DNA of 64,000 bases from NCBI GenBank assembly GCA_019637555.1, contig JAHBVK010000004.1, positions 99,795-163,794 of the forward strand. Direction: 5' to 3'. Shown here piece by piece: positions 1-8,941 of this stretch. Every line of letters starts with the position of its first letter. The first letter of the stretch is position 1. Made by a program: the position numbers and the translations under genes. The stretch is from Anaerolineae bacterium (lineage in GTDB: Bacteria; Chloroflexota; Anaerolineae; Aggregatilineales; UBA2796). The notes below the pieces were generated by a model. The model did not search any database and was not told the origin of the DNA. It worked only from the letters and a program-made list of their open reading frames with translations.

Positions 1-1425
1 GCGACGAAGATCGATGACTATACGGTCAAGTTCTCCTTCGCCAACCCCTATGGCACCTTCCTCTACACGCTAGCGCAGTGGAATGGTCGCCACATCACGT
101 GGTTCCCCAAGCACTATCTAACGCAGTTCCATGCCAAGTACAACGACAAGGTTGACGAACTGGTGGCGCAGACAGAAGGCGTCGAAGACTGGGTAGGTCT
201 GTTCAACAACAAGGCTTCCGGTCCGACGGATGACACCAACAACTACTTCAACAACCTGGAGCGTCCGCTGCTGTTCCCGTGGATCCCCACCTCCATTCTG
301 GGTGCGAACACGCAAATGACCATGGTTCGCAATCCCTACTACTGGAAAGTGGACACTCAGGGCAACCAGCTCCCCTACGTTGATGAAGTAACCGGCGTTT
401 CCTATCAGGACAGCGAAGCCCGCACGTTGGCGATGATCAACGGCGATCTGGACTACATCAAAGACCCTGCTGGTGATGACCGCATCACCTTCTTCGATGC
501 CGTTGATGGCGGCGCTCCGTTGGAAATCTCCGCGCCCGTCTCTGATGGCGGCACGACCAATACGATCCACTTCAACCGCAATGCTAAGGATGCCGAACTA
601 GGCAAAGTCTTTGGTAACAAGGATTTCCGTATCGGCATGTCCTACGCTATCAACCGTCCAGAGATCATCGAGATCGTCTACTTCGGTCAGGGCACGCCTT
701 CGCAGGCTGCGCCGCTGGAGAGTTCGCCGCTGTACAACGAGACGCTGGCGACTCAGTACACCGAGTACGATGTCGCTAAGGCGAACGAATATCTGGATAA
801 GGTACTGCCGAATAAGGGTGCCGATGGCTACCGTCTGCGTGAGGATGGTCAACCCTTTAGCTTCGTCTTCACCGTCTCCAACGACCTCTCTTGGGGTGGT
901 AACTACGTGCAAGTGGCTGAACTGCTGATCGGCTATTGGGACAAGGTCGGTATCAAGGCGACCCTGAACTCGGTGGCAGATGCCCAAGCAGTGGAACTGC
1001 GCGAGAACAACGACGTGCAGGCGACCATGTTCACGGGTGAAGGTGGCGCTGGTTTGACGGCGATCCTTGATCCTCGTTACTACACACCGGGATCGTTGTT
1101 CGGTCTGTTCGGCAACGGTTGGTGGGCGTGGTACGCTGGTTCTCAGGAAGCTGTTCAGGTTGAACCGCCTCAGGACATCAAGGACATCCGCAATGTCTAC
1201 GAGGAAGTGCTCAAGCAGCCGACTCAGGAAGCTCAGGTCGAGCAGATGAAGAAGGTTTTGGACATCGCTGTTGAGCAGTTCTGGGTACTGGGTATTTCTC
1301 GTCCGGGTCCCGGTTATCAGCCCTATCACAAGCGCGTTGGTAACCAACCCGACACATGGATCGCTGGCTGGATCGAAGGTGTTCAGAAGATCACCCTGCC
1401 AGAACAGTGGTACATTAAAGAGTAA
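1..1425 (+). CDS. ABC transporter substrate-binding protein, family 5 (5' partial)
   Basis: The reading frame is open from the first base, so the N-terminus with its signal peptide lies outside the window. The visible 474 residues resemble the C-terminal two thirds of family 5 (DppA/OppA-type) extracellular solute-binding proteins, including the NPYYWKVDTQGNQLPYVD segment and a long lobe rich in aromatic residues. It should capture a peptide or oligosaccharide outside the membrane and deliver it to the permeases encoded just downstream. The gap to the first permease is 120 bp and holds a strong stem-loop. The ligand cannot be told from the sequence; members of this family in related bacteria bind peptides, nickel or sugars. 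Confidence 0.9.
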   Translation, partial: ATKIDDYTVKFSFANPYGTFLYTLAQWNGRHITWFPKHYLTQFHAKYNDKVDELVAQTEGVEDWVGLFNNKASGPTDDTNNYFNNLERPLLFPWIPTSILGANTQMTMVRNPYYWKVDTQGNQLPYVDEVTGVSYQDSEARTLAMINGDLDYIKDPAGDDRITFFDAVDGGAPLEISAPVSDGGTTNTIHFNRNAKDAELGKVFGNKDFRIGMSYAINRPEIIEIVYFGQGTPSQAAPLESSPLYNETLATQYTEYDVAKANEYLDKVLPNKGADGYRLREDGQPFSFVFTVSNDLSWGGNYVQVAELLIGYWDKVGIKATLNSVADAQAVELRENNDVQATMFTGEGGAGLTAILDPRYYTPGSLFGLFGNGWWAWYAGSQEAVQVEPPQDIKDIRNVYEEVLKQPTQEAQVEQMKKVLDIAVEQFWVLGISRPGPGYQPYHKRVGNQPDTWIAGWIEGVQKITLPEQWYIKE

Positions 1426-1452
1426 TCGGTACTAACAGTACTTAACTTTTAG

Positions 1453-1503
1453 GGATGCACCGGGGCTGGTTCTCAGTCATTGAGCCTCAGCGTCGGTGCA
1501 TCC
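1453..1503 (+). promoter_or_regulatory. Stem-loop between binding-protein and permease genes
   Basis: GGATGCACCG (1453-1462) pairs perfectly with CGGTGCATCC (1494-1503), with a smaller GGCT/AGCC stem inside. No U-tract follows, so it is not a classic terminator. Such structures after binding-protein genes commonly stabilise the upstream mRNA or attenuate permease expression; that role here is inference. Confidence 0.6.
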
Positions 1504-1545
1504 ACACGACAAATCCAATTTGATTGAACTCCAAGGAATTTTGTT

Positions 1546-2535
1546 GTGAAAAAATATTTGATTCGCCGCTTCATCTACATGGTCATCACTGTGTGGATCA
1601 TTAGCATCGTTGCTTTCGCGGTGATCCAGCTTCCCCCCGGTGATTACGTCTCCAATATGGTTTCGGAGATGACCCAGCAGGGCATGGATAAAATCTCGCC
1701 AGAGGTAATCCAGCAACTGCGCGATCAGTATGGCTTGAACGAGCCATTCTACGTCCAATACGTCAAATGGATTGGCAAGATCGTCACCAAAGGGGACTTC
1801 GGCTATTCGTTGGCGTTACGGCGAGACGCTAAAGAGCTGATCATCGAACGCCTGCCGATGACCTTTGCGCTGACCTCTGCCTCAGTCCTGTTCATCTGGC
1901 TGGTGGCATTACCGGTGGGCGTATTCTCGGCAGTGCGTAAGTACTCCCTTGCTGACTATGCCGCGACCTTCGTCGGGTTCATCGGGCTGGCGGTTCCCAA
2001 CTTCCTGTTAGCCTTGATTCTGATGTATGTCAGTTATCGCTACGGTGGAAAAGCCTTGATTGGGCTGTTCTCACCCGAATATGCCAGCGCGCCATGGAGT
2101 CTCGCCAAATTCTGGGATTTGATCCAGCATCTAGGGATTCCCGTGGTGATCATCGGCATGGCGGGCACGGCGGGGTTGATCCGCATCACCCGTGCCAACG
2201 TGCTGGACGAACTTAACCGTCCCTATGTCGATACGGCGCGCGCTAAGGGCATGTCCGAGTTCCGCATGTTGTGGAAGTATCCAGTTCGCTACGCGCTCAA
2301 TCCCTTCATCAGCACTATTGGTTTCGTGCTGCCGGGCTTGGTCGCTGGTGAAGTGATCGTGTCCATCGTGCTCAATTTACCGACCTCAGGTCCGGTGCTA
2401 TTCAATGCACTCGTGCAGCAAGACATGTACGTAGCTGCTGGTTTCATCCTGATGTTAAGCGTCTTGACGGTCATCGGCGTATTCGTCTCCGACGTCCTGC
2501 TGGTGATGCTCGATCCGCGTATTCGCTTAGAGTGA
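1546..2535 (+). CDS. ABC transporter permease, DppB/OppB type
   Basis: A 329-residue inner-membrane permease with an N-terminal membrane segment (IRRFIYMVITVWIISIVAF), several further hydrophobic helices and the EAA-type loop around 230-250 (DTARAKGMSEFRMLWKYPVRYAL). It starts at GTG with AAGGA about 8 nt upstream. It forms the membrane channel with the following DppC-type permease and is energised by the two ATPases of the operon. Length and motifs are normal for the BPD_transp_1 family. It is separated from the next gene by only 23 bp. Confidence 0.93.
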   Translation: MKKYLIRRFIYMVITVWIISIVAFAVIQLPPGDYVSNMVSEMTQQGMDKISPEVIQQLRDQYGLNEPFYVQYVKWIGKIVTKGDFGYSLALRRDAKELIIERLPMTFALTSASVLFIWLVALPVGVFSAVRKYSLADYAATFVGFIGLAVPNFLLALILMYVSYRYGGKALIGLFSPEYASAPWSLAKFWDLIQHLGIPVVIIGMAGTAGLIRITRANVLDELNRPYVDTARAKGMSEFRMLWKYPVRYALNPFISTIGFVLPGLVAGEVIVSIVLNLPTSGPVLFNALVQQDMYVAAGFILMLSVLTVIGVFVSDVLLVMLDPRIRLE

Positions 2536-2558
2536 AGTGAAGTTAGGAAAAGCTACTT

Positions 2559-3728
2559 ATGGAGACGATTAGTCAACCACAGGAAGTCGTCGGTAAGACT
2601 GCACCAGCGCCAGCCCCGCTGCGTGGTGCGGTGCCCGTTGCCGACAACGACAATGTAGCGATTGAGGTTGCCTCGCAGTGGAAACTGATGTGGTGGAAGT
2701 TTCGCAAGCATAAGCTGGCGGTGCTGGGCGGCATTGTAGTAGTGATCTATTACTTCATAGCCATTTTTGCCAATTTCTTTGCACCCGTCGCCTCTGATAC
2801 CTATATCGCTGATTATGCTTTCGCGCCGCCACAATCGATCAATTTCATCCACGATGGTCGCTTTCAACCCTACGTTAACGGCTATAAATTCGAGCGCGAT
2901 GAAGTTTCCTTCAAGAAAATCTGGGTTCTGGACGAAGAAAAGATTATTCCCATCGGTTTGTTCGTTCAGGGCGAACCCTACAAATTACTTGGCATCATCG
3001 ATACCAATATTCACTTGATCGGTCCGCTAACCGTTGGCGAACCTTTCTATCCGCTCGGAGCAGATAAAAGCGGACGCGACATCTTGAGCCGCATGATCTA
3101 CAGCAGCCGCGTCTCCCTGAGCATCAGCTTGTTCGCGGTTGTCCTCAGTCTGACGCTGGGTATTGCCTTGGGCGGCATTTCCGGTTTGCTGGGCGGTGTG
3201 GTCGATAACCTGATCCAGCGGCTGATCGAATTTACCCGATCCGTGCCGCTGCTGCCGATCATCATTGCTGTCGCCGCGCTTGTGCCGATAGATTGGGACG
3301 TCGTGCTGGTCTACTTCATGATCACCATCTTGCTGGCACTGGCTGGCTGGACTGATCTGGCACGGGTGGTGCGCGGGCGTTTTCTAGCGCTGCGCGAAGA
3401 AGACTTCGTGCTGGCTGCCCGCTTGGATGGCGCTAAATCGGGTCGTCTGATCTTCCGCCACATGCTGCCTTCGCTGTACAGCCACATCATTGCCTCGCTG
3501 ACGCTGACCGTCCCCGGTTTGATCATCGCGGAAACGGCGCTCAGTTATCTGGGTGTGGGTTTGCGTCCGCCTGCTGTAAGTTGGGGTGTGCAGTTGCAGG
3601 AAGCGCAGAAGATCAATGTGATCGCCACGTATCCATGGTTGATGTTCCCCGCCTTTGCGGTGATCGTGATCGTGCTGGCGTTCAACTTCCTTGGCGATGG
3701 CTTGCGCGATGCGGCTGATCCGTACTAG
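2559..3728 (+). CDS. ABC transporter permease, DppC/OppC type, with long external loop
   Basis: A 389-residue permease, the partner of the preceding DppB-type protein. After a cytoplasmic N-terminus and a first membrane helix (about 52-70) there is an extracytoplasmic stretch of roughly 100 residues (about 72-170) before the GADKSGRDILSRMIYSSRVS motif typical of DppC proteins, then about five helices and the EAA loop (REEDFVLAARLDGAKSGRLIF). Ordinary DppC proteins are about 300 residues; the long loop is seen in some family members and may help dock the binding protein. AGGAAAAG lies before the ATG. Confidence 0.92.
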   Translation: METISQPQEVVGKTAPAPAPLRGAVPVADNDNVAIEVASQWKLMWWKFRKHKLAVLGGIVVVIYYFIAIFANFFAPVASDTYIADYAFAPPQSINFIHDGRFQPYVNGYKFERDEVSFKKIWVLDEEKIIPIGLFVQGEPYKLLGIIDTNIHLIGPLTVGEPFYPLGADKSGRDILSRMIYSSRVSLSISLFAVVLSLTLGIALGGISGLLGGVVDNLIQRLIEFTRSVPLLPIIIAVAALVPIDWDVVLVYFMITILLALAGWTDLARVVRGRFLALREEDFVLAARLDGAKSGRLIFRHMLPSLYSHIIASLTLTVPGLIIAETALSYLGVGLRPPAVSWGVQLQEAQKINVIATYPWLMFPAFAVIVIVLAFNFLGDGLRDAADPY

Positions 3729-3847
3729 GAAATTAGGCAAGTGCTAGACGCTAAAAGTGCTGAGGCAGCAAGCGCTGAAGTGCTTATAGTGCCAGCAGCG
3801 TCAGTGTGGCAAATAAATACCGTTCATTGACAAGAAGCGAGAAAATA

Positions 3848-4888
3848 ATGGCTGAACCACTTCTTGAAGTTAAAGACTTACGAATCCACTTTTTCACTGA
3901 TGAAGGCGCCGTCAAAGCAGTAGACGGCGTTGATCTGACCATTGAGCGCGGCAAAACACTGTGCTTGGTGGGTGAAAGCGGCTGTGGCAAAAGCGTGACC
4001 AGCCGCGCCTTCCTCAAGATCATCCGCAGTCCGGGACGCATCGTCGGTGGACAGATGCTCTACCATATGCGCCATGATCCCGCACAGCCAGAGCAAATCG
4101 TGGACATCGCCCAGCTTGACCCCAAAGGTGCGGAGATCCGCAAAATACGGGGCAAGGAAATCTCCATGATCTTTCAGGAGCCGATGTCCTCGTTGAGTGT
4201 AATGCACACTATCGGCAACCAGATCATCGAGACGATCCGCTTGCACGAGAATGTTTCCAAGCAGGCAGCTCGTGAGCGTACTATCGAACTGCTGCGCCTA
4301 GTAGAAATCCCACGCCCCGAACGCTTGGTCGATGAGTATGCCTTCCGCCTCAGCGGTGGGATGCGCCAGCGCGTCATGATCGCTATGGCGCTGGCGTGCA
4401 ATCCCACACTGCTGATCGCAGACGAGCCAACCACCGCGTTGGACGTAACCACGCAGGCACAAATCCTCAAGCTGATGCGTTCACTGCAATCAAAGTACGG
4501 CATGGCGATGCTGTTCATCACGCACGATCTGGGCGTGGTTGCGGAGATCGCTGACGATGTAGCGGTGATGTATCTAGGGCGGATCGTCGAACAGAGTGAT
4601 GTGGATACACTATTTCACAGTCCTAAACACCCCTATACGCAAGCGTTGTTGGAGTCGATTCCGCGTATTGCTGCGCAGCGCCATGAACTACGTCCCATCG
4701 AAGGGATGGTTCCCAGCCCCTTCCGGCGTCCTTCTGGCTGCACCTTCCATCCGCGCTGCATCCAGCGAATGGCACACTGCAGCAGCGTGGAACCACAACT
4801 GACCAATCTGAGCGAGAGTCATCGCGTGCGCTGCCTACTATATGAGGGCGCGGCGGAGAGGGAAGCGGAGGCAGCACAACATGGTTGA
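3848..4888 (+). CDS. ABC transporter ATP-binding protein, DppD/OppD type
   Basis: The first of two ATPases of the importer, 346 residues from the ATG at 3848. That start gives MAEPLLEVKDL, the usual beginning; the frame is open 14 codons further upstream but nothing supports that start. Walker A is GESGCGKSV, the signature is LSGGMRQR and Walker B is LLIADEPTTALD, followed by the switch His in FITHDLG. The C-terminus carries the oligopeptide-transporter extension with conserved cysteines (CTFHPRC...CSS). It overlaps the second ATPase gene by 8 bp, which suggests translational coupling. Confidence 0.93.
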   Translation: MAEPLLEVKDLRIHFFTDEGAVKAVDGVDLTIERGKTLCLVGESGCGKSVTSRAFLKIIRSPGRIVGGQMLYHMRHDPAQPEQIVDIAQLDPKGAEIRKIRGKEISMIFQEPMSSLSVMHTIGNQIIETIRLHENVSKQAARERTIELLRLVEIPRPERLVDEYAFRLSGGMRQRVMIAMALACNPTLLIADEPTTALDVTTQAQILKLMRSLQSKYGMAMLFITHDLGVVAEIADDVAVMYLGRIVEQSDVDTLFHSPKHPYTQALLESIPRIAAQRHELRPIEGMVPSPFRRPSGCTFHPRCIQRMAHCSSVEPQLTNLSESHRVRCLLYEGAAEREAEAAQHG

Positions 4889-5966
4889 GAAAACGCTGGA
4901 AGCGCAAGCCGCACCGCTCAGCAAACCAACGCTGGAACATGATGATAATCTGCTGGAGGTGCGTAACCTGAAAATGCACTTCCCGCTGCGTAAAGGCATC
5001 TTTTCGCAGGTCACCGGGCACGTTCGGGCAGTGGATGGCGTCTCCTTCGACATCAAACGCGGTCAGACGTTGGGCTTGGTGGGCGAAAGCGGCTGCGGCA
5101 AGTCCACCATCGGGCGCTGCATCGTGCGTGCCTATGAGGTTACAGGCGGGCAGATGCTGTACAAGCAGCAAGACGGCGGCGTAGTCGATCTGGCGCAAAT
5201 ACAAGCAGATGGACTGCGGCAGTTACGCAAGGACATCCGTCTGATTTTTCAGGATCCCTACTCCTCGCTGAATCCACGCATGACGGTGTTCGACAACGTC
5301 AGTGAGGCGCTGCAAGTCAGTGGCACCTACTCGCGCACCGAGATTCGAGATCGCGTTGCTTACTTGCTACAGCGCGTAGGCTTGCGCCCCGAATACATGA
5401 CGCGCTATCCACATGCCTTCAGCGGCGGCGAACGTCAGCGCGTGGTAATCGCCCGCGCGTTGATCACCAATCCGCGTTTGATCGTGGCGGACGAGGCGGT
5501 TTCAGGCTTGGATGTCTCGGTACGTGCGCAAATCCTCAACCTGCTGGAAGAACTGCAAGAGGAATTTCAGCTCACTTACCTGTTCATCTCTCACGATCTG
5601 GCGGTGATCCGGCATATCTGTGATCGCGTAGCGGTGATGTACGTCGGTAAGCTGGTGGAAAGTTCGACTATCGACGAATTGTACCGCCATCCCAAGCATC
5701 CCTATACGGAAGCTCTGCTAGCTTCCGTGCCGATTACCGATCCGCGTATGCGCGATACGCACTATCGAGATAGTTTGCGCGGCGATGTGGCTGATCCTTC
5801 CAATCCGCCGAGCGGCTGCTATTTCCATCCGCGCTGCAGCTATGCACAGGCAAAATGTTCGGAGCAAGTGCCGCTGCTGCGTCCGGTGGGCAATAATGGG
5901 CATAGCGGTTTCGCTGCTTGCCATTTCGCGGAAGACCTGAAGTTAGAGGGTGTCATCCGCGACTAG
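4881..5966 (+). CDS. ABC transporter ATP-binding protein, DppF/OppF type
   Basis: The second ATPase, 361 residues from the ATG at 4881, chosen because GGAGG lies about 8 nt upstream; the frame is open 13 codons further up within dppD. Walker A is GESGCGKST, the signature is FSGGERQRV, Walker B-like is LIVADEAVSGLDV and the switch is FISHDLAV. The D-loop region reads DEAVSGLD, usual for DppF. The C-terminal HPRC...C extension is present. It forms a heterodimer with the preceding ATPase and ends the operon, followed by a terminator. Confidence 0.93.
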   Translation: MVEKTLEAQAAPLSKPTLEHDDNLLEVRNLKMHFPLRKGIFSQVTGHVRAVDGVSFDIKRGQTLGLVGESGCGKSTIGRCIVRAYEVTGGQMLYKQQDGGVVDLAQIQADGLRQLRKDIRLIFQDPYSSLNPRMTVFDNVSEALQVSGTYSRTEIRDRVAYLLQRVGLRPEYMTRYPHAFSGGERQRVVIARALITNPRLIVADEAVSGLDVSVRAQILNLLEELQEEFQLTYLFISHDLAVIRHICDRVAVMYVGKLVESSTIDELYRHPKHPYTEALLASVPITDPRMRDTHYRDSLRGDVADPSNPPSGCYFHPRCSYAQAKCSEQVPLLRPVGNNGHSGFAACHFAEDLKLEGVIRD

Positions 5967-6037
5967 GCGAAGCGCGATTTAGTACAATACTGCCCGGTGC
6001 AGCAACAGAGTTGGGCGAACAACTGAATTCATGAAAT

Positions 6038-6068
6038 AATGGGCGGGAATACTGCCCATTTTTTGTTG
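6038..6068 (+). terminator. Rho-independent terminator of the ABC importer operon
   Basis: AATGGGC (6038-6044) pairs with GCCCATT (6054-6060) and is followed by a T-rich run (TTTTGTTG). It sits 71 bp after the last ATPase gene. Confidence 0.85.
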
Positions 6069-6262
6069 TCTTCGCCGCCCGCCGGAATCAACGATATTTC
6101 TTTTCCAGAAAATTTTTAGTATCAAGCGCTTAGGATCGTGCTACATAATCACAGTGCCTGCCTTGATCGAACTGGCATAGCCTTGTTATGGGCAGTCAGT
6201 GGCGAGTTGGGATAATCAACGTATTGGAATCGTGAAATGCTGCCTGTTAACGGGATTCGTTC

Positions 6263-6973
6263 ATGCGCGTTCTGATGATCACGACGGAGTGGCCCACTGC
6301 GGCGATGCCGCATCGCGCCCCTTTTATTGTTCGTGAAGTCGAATTTCTGCGGAAGCTCAACGTGGATGTAGACGTCTTCCCGCTGAACGGTAGTCAGAAT
6401 CCGCTGAATTACGCGGCGGCATGGCGACAGGTGCGGCAGAAGTTACACACCAACGCTTATGATCTGATCCATGCGCAGTTCGGACAGAGCGCGATCCCCA
6501 CACTGGGCGCACGAGTTCCGCTGGTAGTCACCTTTCGCGGCAGCGACGTGATCGGATTCCTTGACCAACAGGGACGCTATACATTCAAAGGGCGGTTACT
6601 GAGCCAGTTCAGCCGCTATGCCGCGCGGATCGCCGCTGAGGTGATTGTGGTGTCGAAAGGGCTGATCTCGCGTTTGCCGCCGCGTGAGTATCACGTGATA
6701 CCATCTGGCATCGATCTGGATCACTTCTGCCCGATGCCGCGTGAGCAAGCGCGGGCACGCTTGGGTCTGGCACGGGATCGACAGTACGTCTTGTTTGTTG
6801 GTTCCAAACACAACCCGATCAAACGCTATGAACTGGCGCAAGAAGCGGTCAATGTTTTGCAGCAGACGCACAACGCTGAACTACTGCTGGCGATGGGCGT
6901 TTCGCACGAGGATATCCCGTTGTATATGAATGCGTGCGATGCGCTGGTGTTAACCTCCACGCACGGTTGGTGA
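6263..6973 (+). pseudogene. Glycosyltransferase family 4 (group 1), C-terminally truncated
   Basis: The 236-residue product starts like a complete GT-B glycosyltransferase (MRVLMITTEWP...APFIVREVEFLRKLNVDVDVFPL) and runs through the acceptor domain into the nucleotide-sugar domain (IPSGIDLDHFCPM, VLFVGSKHNPIKR). It stops at ALVLTSTHGW, where family members normally continue with EGSPNVVKEA, the donor-binding Glu motif. About 130-150 C-terminal residues, including the donor-phosphate site, are therefore missing. The break coincides with the start of methyltransferase-like sequence in another frame. The protein is unlikely to be an active transferase. This is either a real deletion or an assembly join. 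Confidence 0.8.
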
Positions 6974-7628
6974 TCTGGCGGGAAAACGCATCCTAGAGAT
7001 TGGCTGTGGGGCGGGCGGATTGGCGGCGCTGCTAGGGCTAGCCGGAGCTACCGTGCTAGGGACAGATCGATCTGTACCTAGCCTGAAGAAAGCCGTTAAG
7101 AAGTTGTCCGATTACGACTTGCAGCGGAATGTTACCTTCGTTCGTGCCAATGCCTACGATCTGCCCGTAAAGCCACATAGCTTCGATCTTGTGGTGACGC
7201 GCTCCGTGCTAGTAGTGTTAGATCGCGCTAAGATGCTGCCGTACATCAATGAACTGCTAGTGCCCGACTCAGGGATCGCGCTGCTGGTGGAAAACATGGA
7301 TCGCAATCCGCCGTTGCGCTTGTACCGTGCCTTGAGCCGCACTAAATGGGGCGACTTCCCTTATTTCACGGTGCCAGAAATTAAAGGGATGGATAGCTGG
7401 TTTCAGCGTGTGGATGCACACTACAGCGGCATATTCTCGCCGTTGGCTCATCTGGGTACCCGCAGCGGGATCGGTAAGCGGCTGTCCGATGGTGTCGCGC
7501 CGCTGCTGGCGGGCGTGGATCGGGGATTATTGGGGGCGTTCCCCGCGTTGACTGCGTATGCGTGGATCGTGGCGTTGAGGTGTCAGGCGAAAGCGATTAG
7601 TCGAGATAAAGAAGAAGGGCAGGTTTAG
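6972..7628 (+). pseudogene. Class I SAM-dependent methyltransferase, N-terminally truncated
   Basis: The frame begins in sequence reading GDLAGKRILEIGCGAGG, which is motif I of a Rossmann-fold methyltransferase, and continues with GTDRSVPSLKKA (acidic ribose loop), ANAYDLPVKPHSFDLVVT and an ordinary C-terminal half. Nothing upstream in the frame is methyltransferase-like: it is closed by a TAA at 6951, and no ATG or GTG precedes motif I. The first 30-50 residues usual in the family are absent. It lies out of frame with the glycosyltransferase that runs into it. Originally it probably belonged to a polysaccharide or lipid-linked glycan locus. Confidence 0.78.
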
Positions 7629-7638
7629 AAACCTGCCC
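7617..7638. terminator. Palindrome between convergent genes
   Basis: GGGCAGGTTT (7617-7626) is followed by AG and then AAACCTGCCC (7629-7638), a perfect 10-bp stem overlapping the stop codon of the methyltransferase remnant. It lies between convergent genes and could end transcription from both sides. It also resembles the GC-rich repeats elsewhere in the window. Confidence 0.55.
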
Positions 7639-7666
7639 CTACGATTCTACGGTTTATAGCTAGCGA

Positions 7667-8929
7667 TTACGGCGCTTTGGTCGGTATGAAGGTGGGTGAC
7701 GCAAACATCAAGAATGTCGGAGTCGGCGCAATGGTCGGCGGCGCGGCATTCGGCGCTCCTAGCCATGTGCGGAACTCCGTCTCGATCTCCACGAAGGACA
7801 TGCCCGTATAGCGTTCCAGCGACTTGATCACGCCCGTACCGCGTCCGATGAGCTGCATCAATTCCAAGTGAGCGCCTTCGCCGTACTTCTCGGTGAACCA
7901 CGCGAAGAAGGAATAACCCACATCGTAAGCCATACGCCCGACGGAACCGATCTCGCTCAACGGCGGTAGGTCGCCGCTGGCAGCGAGGTCTTGAGCGTCT
8001 TGCAGCGCCCGCCGCAAGCCAGAGCGATCAGCGCTGTTGTACTCAGCGTCACCTTCGGAGAACCACACATTGGCAGCGCCACCGAAGCCACCATTTTCGA
8101 ACTGATATAGATGTCCGACTTCGTGCAGCACGGTACCATAAGCAAAACGGTTATCCGTCATGCCGCGCGAGGCATAGTAGAAACCGACAAATGCCCCGTA
8201 ACCGCGCGTGGTGAACCCACCGAGGTAGGAGGTCGAGCCTTGCGCCTGCGTCGTGGTACCCTGCGCCCATTCATTGATCACTGCGGGCTGGTCGCCATTA
8301 AAGAGGATGGCGCGGGGACGATAGGACAGCAGTTTCCCCCACGCGTTGTAATAGAAATCGCGTCTGTCGCGCATGGCGTCAATCACCGTCTGCCCTAATT
8401 CTTCGGGCAGTGTGCGCTCCCAGTAGACGATAATGTCCTCCGACTCCGCCATATTCCATTCACGGCGGGTGTCAGCGTAGTTATCGTTGACCATATCGGT
8501 CTGGTAGGTGTTGCCCGCTTCATCGGTCAACTGCCAGTAGTAATCCATTGCCACCCACTGCGGCACCCCGTTGCCGGAGAAGTCAGCGATCCAGTAACCG
8601 GACTCCTGATCGAAGCGACCAAAGGCGCGCTGCTTGGAGGAGGGGTTATGCATATACACCACCGCCGCGCTGACGATGTTGCCAGCGCTGCTGCTCGCCT
8701 TGATGTTGAACTTGCCACCATTGGGATACTCGCTGTTGAAGATCACGTCTTCAACCGTCCATGTCGCGCTGCCGCCGTTGCCTTCTGGCGGAGGCTGCGG
8801 CGTGCTGGTTTGCGGCGATATGCCTTCCTGCGCCGAGGCGCTGAATTGCAGTGAACTGCTGAATGCCGCCAACGCAATGATGCAGGCGACGGCAAGTAAG
8901 AGAACTGGTCGGAATTTAGATGGTCGCAT
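7667..8929 (-). CDS. Secreted peptidase-MA-like metallohydrolase, paralogue 1
   Basis: A 420-residue protein with an N-terminal hydrophobic signal segment (about 8-33). A beta-rich domain follows (about 50-145, NGGSATWTVEDVIFNSEYP), then a gluzincin-type catalytic region. HEVGH is at about 269-273, with the third zinc ligand expected in WFSEGDAEY about 20 residues later. The C-terminus is a Pro/Thr-rich tail ending PTFIPTKAP. It is the last of four tandem paralogues on the minus strand, only 12 bp after the second, so they probably share a transcript. GAGGTTAG precedes the ATG. The substrate is unknown; an extracellular protease role follows from the HExxH...E motif only. Confidence 0.82.
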   Translation of the reverse strand: MRPSKFRPVLLLAVACIIALAAFSSSLQFSASAQEGISPQTSTPQPPPEGNGGSATWTVEDVIFNSEYPNGGKFNIKASSSAGNIVSAAVVYMHNPSSKQRAFGRFDQESGYWIADFSGNGVPQWVAMDYYWQLTDEAGNTYQTDMVNDNYADTRREWNMAESEDIIVYWERTLPEELGQTVIDAMRDRRDFYYNAWGKLLSYRPRAILFNGDQPAVINEWAQGTTTQAQGSTSYLGGFTTRGYGAFVGFYYASRGMTDNRFAYGTVLHEVGHLYQFENGGFGGAANVWFSEGDAEYNSADRSGLRRALQDAQDLAASGDLPPLSEIGSVGRMAYDVGYSFFAWFTEKYGEGAHLELMQLIGRGTGVIKSLERYTGMSFVEIETEFRTWLGAPNAAPPTIAPTPTFLMFASPTFIPTKAP

Positions 8930-8941
8930 ACCGAACTAACC

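Noticed and set aside
3729..3847. Regulatory element in the AGTGCT-rich gap before the DppD-type gene
   Set aside because: The short AGTGCT repeats resemble those near 26.74 kb and form no convincing structure; probably repeat debris.
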